Shown: piece by piece, positions 22,758 through 26,502 of the stretch
Layout: each line of letters begins with the position of its first letter
Numbering within the stretch: the first letter of the stretch is position 1
DNA from: CAYFZR01 sp964347835 [NCBI: uncultured archaeon]
GTDB taxonomy: Archaea; CAYFZR01
Direction of reading: 5' to 3'
Assembly: GCA_964347835.1 (NCBI GenBank)
Contig: CAYFZR010000064.1
Location: 1 to 26,502, forward strand
DNA: 26,502 nt
Program-made: the position numbers and the translations under genes
Notes under the pieces: model-generated
Told to the model about the DNA's origin: nothing
Seen by the model: only the letters and a program-made list of their open reading frames with translations
Database searches by the model: none

Positions 22758-23648
22758 GTGAGGTGGAGAGTACTAAATATGATTTCAGGAAAAAACCCGC
22801 TAAATATTCGCCGTCGAGATTATAACTATATCGAATATCCGAGAGAAATCGATTTGAGTAAATTAGGTGACTCGTTTTGTTTGAGAAATAAAGGCGTGAT
22901 TCAAAAGATAAGGGTTGGAGAAAGAGAATATTTTTTGCTAAGTTACATAAGTTTTGATACGAAGGCTCAGGGTGAGATAGCCACAACAGTTCGATTGTAC
23001 AACGACGGGACAGGATCAGATTTAGATAAAATAAATTTGGATAAAATAATAATGGAGAAGGAATTTTTAGGTAAGATCAAGTTTTTCGATGACAGTTTAC
23101 GAGATACGTTAGTAATTGAGGAGTATAGAGGCGAGAGGTGGGGATATTTACTCTCAGATATCTGTTGGAGTTGTATGGGCAGGTATAATGGCTCTAACAT
23201 ATCGAAATTCTCGATATACAAGGTTATGAAAGGAAACGATTCCTGGGCCCCCGTTGCAAGGATGCGCTTAAACTACGGATTTTTTCCGCATTTAGAAATA
23301 GAAAAATTGCTCAACGATTTTAAGGTTGATAGAACCTTGGGGTTAAATAAATACGGAAAGCCCTATCTAAAACTTAATGGATTTCCTCTTTCAGGCGACT
23401 CTATCAAGTTAGTACTCAAAGATAAAAAAGGAAGAGGAATAGAGGATATCGAATTTTACAATCAAATAGCCTTGACGGACGTAGAGGAACAGAACACCCT
23501 TATTCGTGAGTTATTCTATGAAGATAGATTGTTTATTGGGAATATAGACTATAAAATACATCCAACGAAGGTTGACGCCTTTAGGGAGTACTTGGAATAC
23601 CTCCCTGAGCCGGAGTGGTATGTTTTCTTAAGAAAATTGATTAGATAG
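22758..23648 (+). CDS. Hypothetical protein, 296 aa
   Basis: Not recognised. It is a soluble, charged, alpha/beta-looking protein without signal peptide, membrane segment or known motif. Landmarks are two tandem LDKI segments (SDLDKINLDKIIMEKEF), an ICWSCMGRY segment with Cys spaced C-x2-C, and a C-terminal FREYLEYLPEPEWYVFLRKLI. The GTG at 22758 has GAGG seven nt upstream. ATG 22779 is possible with GGTGG 11 nt upstream and would shorten it by seven residues. The upstream inverted repeat next to a TATA box suggests specific regulation. Neighbours (TPR protein and HEPN/MNT pair) give no function. Confidence 0.6.
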   Translation: MRWRVLNMISGKNPLNIRRRDYNYIEYPREIDLSKLGDSFCLRNKGVIQKIRVGEREYFLLSYISFDTKAQGEIATTVRLYNDGTGSDLDKINLDKIIMEKEFLGKIKFFDDSLRDTLVIEEYRGERWGYLLSDICWSCMGRYNGSNISKFSIYKVMKGNDSWAPVARMRLNYGFFPHLEIEKLLNDFKVDRTLGLNKYGKPYLKLNGFPLSGDSIKLVLKDKKGRGIEDIEFYNQIALTDVEEQNTLIRELFYEDRLFIGNIDYKIHPTKVDAFREYLEYLPEPEWYVFLRKLIR

Positions 23649-23752
23649 GGATGTATGGGTACTAAATCTGTGAGAAGTTTTTTCGTAAATTTCCCTTTTT
23701 AATTATTTTCAGCATCCATGAAATGTTTTGGTCAAAGAGAAGGTAATATTTT

Positions 23753-23812
23753 TTCGTTATATAATAAATCGAAAAATATAAATACCTTTTATTCCATATA
23801 TTGTATAACGAA
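23753..23812 (+). promoter_or_regulatory. Promoter of the HEPN/MNT pair flanked by 13-bp inverted repeats
   Basis: TTCGTTATATAAT (23753-23765) and ATTGTATAACGAA (23800-23812) are reverse complements at 12 of 13 positions. Between them lies a strong TATA box, TATAAATAC (23777-23785), and the right arm covers the predicted start. This is the layout of an autoregulated toxin-antitoxin promoter. Confidence 0.5.
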
Positions 23813-23824
23813 GGAGATGTTTCA

Positions 23825-24187
23825 TTGTCCAGTTTCGAGACCCACTTTAAGAAGTACGAGATGTTTAAGAGGGATGCTGAAAACGAGGATAACAGCCCTC
23901 CCACAAGGATAGAGGCTTATTTCGCCTCTGCTTTTCACTTAACTGAGGCTTGCATGGCTAAAGAGGGATTTCACATCAACAAACACCAGATGCTGAGAAG
24001 GGAGTTAGAGAGAATCGAAATCTTTGAAGAAGATACCGCGACCGTTTGGAGGAATTTCCAAAAGATAGAGAACCAAATCAGGCCTGGCCAGACCTATGGG
24101 GGCAAGATAGACGGTAAGGCTCTTCGAGAAACGAAGAGACTTTTTTATGAAATAGAAGAGATATGCCTGAAGAAGGTGAAAAAATGA
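23825..24187 (+). CDS. HEPN-domain-like protein (putative toxin/partner of MNT)
   Basis: A 120-residue, fully helical protein placed directly before a minimal-nucleotidyltransferase gene, the MNT-HEPN arrangement. The helical segment RIEAYFASAFHLTEACMAKEGFHINKHQMLRRELERIEIF carries His38, His50, His54 and Arg58-Arg59. The classical R-x4-6-H RNase motif is not obvious, so RNase activity is uncertain. HEPN partners can be toxins neutralised by AMPylation from the MNT protein. I chose TTG 23825 because GGAG lies 8 nt upstream. The frame is open to a TTG at 23801, but that lies at the predicted transcription start. The gene end overlaps the MNT start as ATGA, meaning translational coupling. Confidence 0.7.
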   Translation: MSSFETHFKKYEMFKRDAENEDNSPPTRIEAYFASAFHLTEACMAKEGFHINKHQMLRRELERIEIFEEDTATVWRNFQKIENQIRPGQTYGGKIDGKALRETKRLFYEIEEICLKKVKK

Positions 24188-24819
24188 TCCAGGAAGAGTT
24201 CAGAGATGCTGTTTTTGAATTCACTAAAAGAGCCTCAACGGTCGAAGGAGTAGACTATATCATTCTTTTCGGTTCTGTTGCCAAGGAAGAAGCGGACAGG
24301 CGCAGCGATATAGATATTGTAGTAGTATTCGATACAATCGAGTCCGTTGAAGATATTGCAGAGAGAAAAGAAATCTCAGAATTCGCTCTGGACGTAGAGG
24401 CAGAGTTCGACAGATCAATCCAGTTGGTCATGACCAACAGGAACTTCGTCGATCTCGATAGCTACTTTGTAAACCAACTACTGACTGAGGGGATAGTGCT
24501 CTACGGAAAGAGTCTGCACCTGGAAAGCCAGGGAATTACGCTTCAGCCTTACATTATATTACGCTACTCCCTCGAGGGCCTGAGCCAGACCGATAAGATG
24601 AGGGTAAAGAGATCTCTTTATGGTCAGGAAACCAAGAAGGAGTACAAGGGAAAGACCTATACTACACGCTACAATGGGCTATTGGAAAGCAAGATATCAG
24701 AGAAGCTCGGTCCAGCCGTCGTGTTGATCCCAAAGGAGAGTGCAGAAGAATTAAAGAAAACTCTAGAAGAGTTTGGAGTGAAATACGAAGTAACTGAGGT
24801 CTGGAAAACTTCGATATAA
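24184..24819 (+). CDS. Nucleotidyltransferase-domain protein (MNT antitoxin-like) with extra C-terminal domain
   Basis: The N-terminal ~105 residues are a DNA-polymerase-beta-fold minimal nucleotidyltransferase with Gly30-Ser31-x-Ala (LFGSVAKEEADRR) and Asp42-x-Asp44 (SDIDIVVVFD) to bind NTP-metal. MNT antitoxins of HEPN pairs modify their toxin using ATP. About 105 further residues follow (MRVKRSLYGQETKKEYKGKTY, KLGPAVVLIPKESAEELKKTL). This is basic in its first part and then alpha/beta, an addition not found in minimal MNTs and possibly a nucleic-acid-binding part. ATG 24184 overlaps the HEPN stop and has GGTG five nt upstream. ATG 24163 is the weaker alternative. A third copy of the promoter's 13-bp element lies 38 nt after the stop. 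Confidence 0.82.
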   Translation: MIQEEFRDAVFEFTKRASTVEGVDYIILFGSVAKEEADRRSDIDIVVVFDTIESVEDIAERKEISEFALDVEAEFDRSIQLVMTNRNFVDLDSYFVNQLLTEGIVLYGKSLHLESQGITLQPYIILRYSLEGLSQTDKMRVKRSLYGQETKKEYKGKTYTTRYNGLLESKISEKLGPAVVLIPKESAEELKKTLEEFGVKYEVTEVWKTSI

Positions 24820-24856
24820 GATATATCGAAAAGCCATTTAGATTGCGTTTTCATAT

Positions 24857-24869
24857 ATAATATAACGAA
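24857..24869 (+). repeat. Third copy of the 13-bp ATAATATAACGAA element
   Basis: It matches the two promoter copies at 23753-23765 (reverse) at 12 of 13 bases and at 23800-23812. With flanking bases the similarity to 23795-23812 is 16 of 18 (24852-24869). The element thus frames the HEPN/MNT module on both sides. Confidence 0.5.
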
Positions 24870-24998
24870 ATTGTGTTAAAAGTGTTGAAATAGACCGTTT
24901 TACTTCTAATTTTGTTAAAGAGAGAAAGGGTCTCACAGGTGCGAACAGAGAATTATTCCACTCTTGCTCGATCATAGATCAAAATCCATTTCCACATT

Positions 24999-25841
24999 CT
25001 ATCTAGCCAAGCATCCAATTACCATAGGAATAACGAGATTGGCTACTTCAATTATGGATCCACCTCCCAAAACAACGACCAACCTTCCATGACATATCCT
25101 CTCTGAAAGATTCTTAACTATTTCTGTAAGCCTCAAATAACAAGGATAGGTTAGTCCAACGTCTCCATAATCGTAGATATAGGTATCATAGCCAAAATAC
25201 CAAAAGATCATGTCTGGCTCGAATTTTAAGGCTCTCGGAATAAATTCTCTTTGTAAAATCCTAAGGTATTCTTCATTCGAATAACGAAAATAATCTGATG
25301 TGAAATATTCTGGAATCTCTACGTCTACTTTCGTACCGTCCAAGGATATTTCATTCCTATCGCAAAGGCAAACATGAAGGATGTCAGGATCTTCCTTAAA
25401 GATCTCTCTTGTGCCATCTCCGTGGTGAGAATCCGTATCTAAGATGATAAATCTCCTCGGATTAAAATTAGTCCTCAGATTTTCTATGGCTAAAGCAACA
25501 TCGTTGAAATAACAGAGACCGCCATAACTATTTTTTCCTGCATGATGCCCTCCTACACCGACGAAGACGAATGCATTATCAATTTCTTTGGTCAATACCT
25601 TCTCTGCTGCTTTTACAGCGCCACCAACTGAGTACAGCGCGTTCTCATAAATTCTCTTTTTTCTTATACTCTCTATCATCTCGTTTGAGTGGACTCTTAA
25701 TAATAAATCTCTGGAAACAGGCTCTGATTCATATAAAAAGATGTTAGGTTTTTCTAATAAATTGTCAAGGACCTCAGGAAAGTTTATTATTCTTTCGATT
25801 TTTTTGAAAATTTTATGATAAAATATCCCAGTTTTTACCAT
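24999..25841 (-). CDS. Histone deacetylase-superfamily protein (second paralogue)
   Basis: A 280-residue HDAC-fold protein with His99-His100 (GVGGHHAG), GLCYFNDVALAI, Asp135-x-Asp137-x-His139-His140-G-D-G-T and Asp219 (YFGYDTY) as zinc site. The catalytic Tyr of the GGGGY loop is missing (VLGGGSIIEVA), as in the paralogue at 5714-6691, and the N-terminus is shorter. Unlike that paralogue the second His of the D-x-D-x-H-H motif is kept. Such proteins deacylate lysines, polyamines or small amides. Without Tyr the activity may be restricted, as in class IIa HDACs, where that position is His. An AATAAAAAG box lies near 25866-25875 and would leave little or no leader. It is divergent from the S-layer gene. 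Confidence 0.83.
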   Translation of the reverse strand: MVKTGIFYHKIFKKIERIINFPEVLDNLLEKPNIFLYESEPVSRDLLLRVHSNEMIESIRKKRIYENALYSVGGAVKAAEKVLTKEIDNAFVFVGVGGHHAGKNSYGGLCYFNDVALAIENLRTNFNPRRFIILDTDSHHGDGTREIFKEDPDILHVCLCDRNEISLDGTKVDVEIPEYFTSDYFRYSNEEYLRILQREFIPRALKFEPDMIFWYFGYDTYIYDYGDVGLTYPCYLRLTEIVKNLSERICHGRLVVVLGGGSIIEVANLVIPMVIGCLAR

Positions 25842-25965
25842 CTTGCCAACTCAAAACTCTAATATCTTTTTATTAGCGATGAATGGATGAGGTTAATTCT
25901 CTTCATAATTTAGTTTCTATAAGATCCTTTTAATTGTTTTCTATTTCAATAATTATTTCGCTTGG

Positions 25966-25974
25966 ATTATATAG
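25966..25974 (+). promoter_or_regulatory. TATA box before the S-layer-like gene
   Basis: ATTATATAG lies 22-30 nt before the ATG at 25996, so transcription would start at or near the ATG. GAGGG (25979-25983) would then be outside the message, hinting at a leaderless transcript. Confidence 0.4.
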
Positions 25975-25995
25975 AAATTGAGGGATATTTTTGTT

Positions 25996-26502
25996 ATGAA
26001 AAGAGAATTGCTCATGTGTTTGTTTGTTGTAGCATTTTTGTCTTGTGTCAGTGCAAAAGACGGAAAAACTATATCAGAGAAAATAAACGTATCCGAATAT
26101 CCGGATTTATATTTTTTACCAAATGCATCAAGCATCTCTGATTTTAGATTTATAGAGAACGAAAAACTAAATGTCCTCGTAGTAATCGGCAGTAATGCAC
26201 CGGCTATGGATTTCGCGAGCGCGACCGATATTTCAGCCAGACTAGGTTCTCTTGTACATGAATTAAACGAGCCAATTGCTCGCCTAGATATAGAGGTCAC
26301 ATCTGTAGAGAGAGAAAGATACAATTTAATTCAAGTTGGGGGACCTGTTGTAAATGATTTGGTGAAAGAATTGCAGGAAGAAGGAAAACTCTCAATGGAA
26401 ATTACCTACGAGAGTCCAGGTCCAGGAAAGGGACTTATCATGTATGTTAGAGATCCATATGGAACTGGTAAAGATGTATTAATCGTAGCCGGAAGCGACA
26501 GG
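25996..26502 (+). CDS. Archaeal S-layer-family protein, 3'-truncated by window
   Basis: The first 169 residues of a secreted surface protein. A signal peptide (MKRELLMCLFVVAFLSCVSA) precedes the mature part. LNVLVVIGSNAPAMDFASATDISARLGSL matches the 'vVG-x-x-A-x-x-D-x-x-SA-x-DIAa-x-lG' segment of archaeal S-layer proteins. LIQVGGPVVNDLV and DVLIVAGSDR match the next conserved segments ('GGPvaN', 'vlvvAGwd'). This is the MJ0822-type S-layer family as I recall it. Full S-layer genes are much longer, and the frame is open at the window edge, so most of it lies outside. It may form the cell surface lattice or be a smaller surface relative. Confidence 0.8.
   Translation, partial: MKRELLMCLFVVAFLSCVSAKDGKTISEKINVSEYPDLYFLPNASSISDFRFIENEKLNVLVVIGSNAPAMDFASATDISARLGSLVHELNEPIARLDIEVTSVERERYNLIQVGGPVVNDLVKELQEEGKLSMEITYESPGPGKGLIMYVRDPYGTGKDVLIVAGSDR

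Noticed and set aside
1-26502. Search by eye for tRNA, rRNA, CRISPR arrays, transposases and integrases
   Set aside because: No cloverleaf-like T-loop with paired arms, no regularly spaced repeat array and no transposase or integrase motif was seen. Short repeats found are described individually.

Overview
This window reads as archaeal DNA. Many genes are preceded by a TATA-like box, terminators look like T-tracts, and Shine-Dalgarno sites include GGTG/GGTGAT forms that pair with the archaeal 16S 3' end. A gene at the right edge encodes the start of an archaeal S-layer type protein. Corrinoid methyl transfer, a RACE-type activator, a HEPN/nucleotidyltransferase pair, AMMECR1 and B12-radical SAM families point to an anaerobic, probably euryarchaeal lineage (methanogen, ANME, Archaeoglobi or relatives). 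I cannot name the species. No tRNA, rRNA, CRISPR array, transposase or phage gene was seen.

Layout. (1) 1-4958: the end of a SAM methyltransferase, then a tight plus-strand set of a 2-hydroxyacyl-CoA dehydratase (HgdB/benzoyl-CoA reductase) like protein, a [2Fe-2S]+ASKHA corrinoid activator and a corrinoid protein. A convergent MtaA/MtbA-like (URO-D fold) methyltransferase follows. (2) 5159-6691: a GNAT acetyltransferase convergent with a histone-deacetylase-fold protein. (3) 6889-10893: a minus-strand operon of a MoxR-like AAA+ ATPase, an HExxH metallopeptidase-VWA protein and a GXGXG beta-helix protein. (4) 11093-14128: two small zinc-ribbon proteins, a B12-binding radical SAM enzyme and a divergent AMMECR1 protein. 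(5) 14130-20574: a minus-strand block starting with two class III CoA-transferase subunits, only one of which keeps the catalytic Asp. It continues with a zinc-ribbon protein, a 64-residue Cys-rich protein whose Cys spacing recalls the small subunits of benzylsuccinate-synthase-type glycyl radical enzymes, three proteins of unknown function and a metallo-beta-lactamase (MBL)-TPR protein. (6) 20993-23648: a second, divergent MBL-TPR paralogue, a small TPR protein and an unrecognised 296-residue protein. (7) 23825-24819: a HEPN/MNT toxin-antitoxin-like pair with three copies of a 13-bp element around it. (8) 24999-26502: a second HDAC-fold protein and the S-layer-like gene running off the window.

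The most unusual parts are the CoA-transferase block with its small Cys-rich partner and unknown satellite genes, bracketed by MBL-TPR paralogues in opposite orientation, and the combination of an HgdB-like iron-sulfur protein with a corrinoid activation cassette. The CoA-transferase block is probably not one transcript. A T-tract terminator follows the 64-residue gene, and the three unknown genes after it each have their own TATA-like box, two of them with perfect palindromes beside it. Function statements rest on motifs read by eye; no database search was possible.
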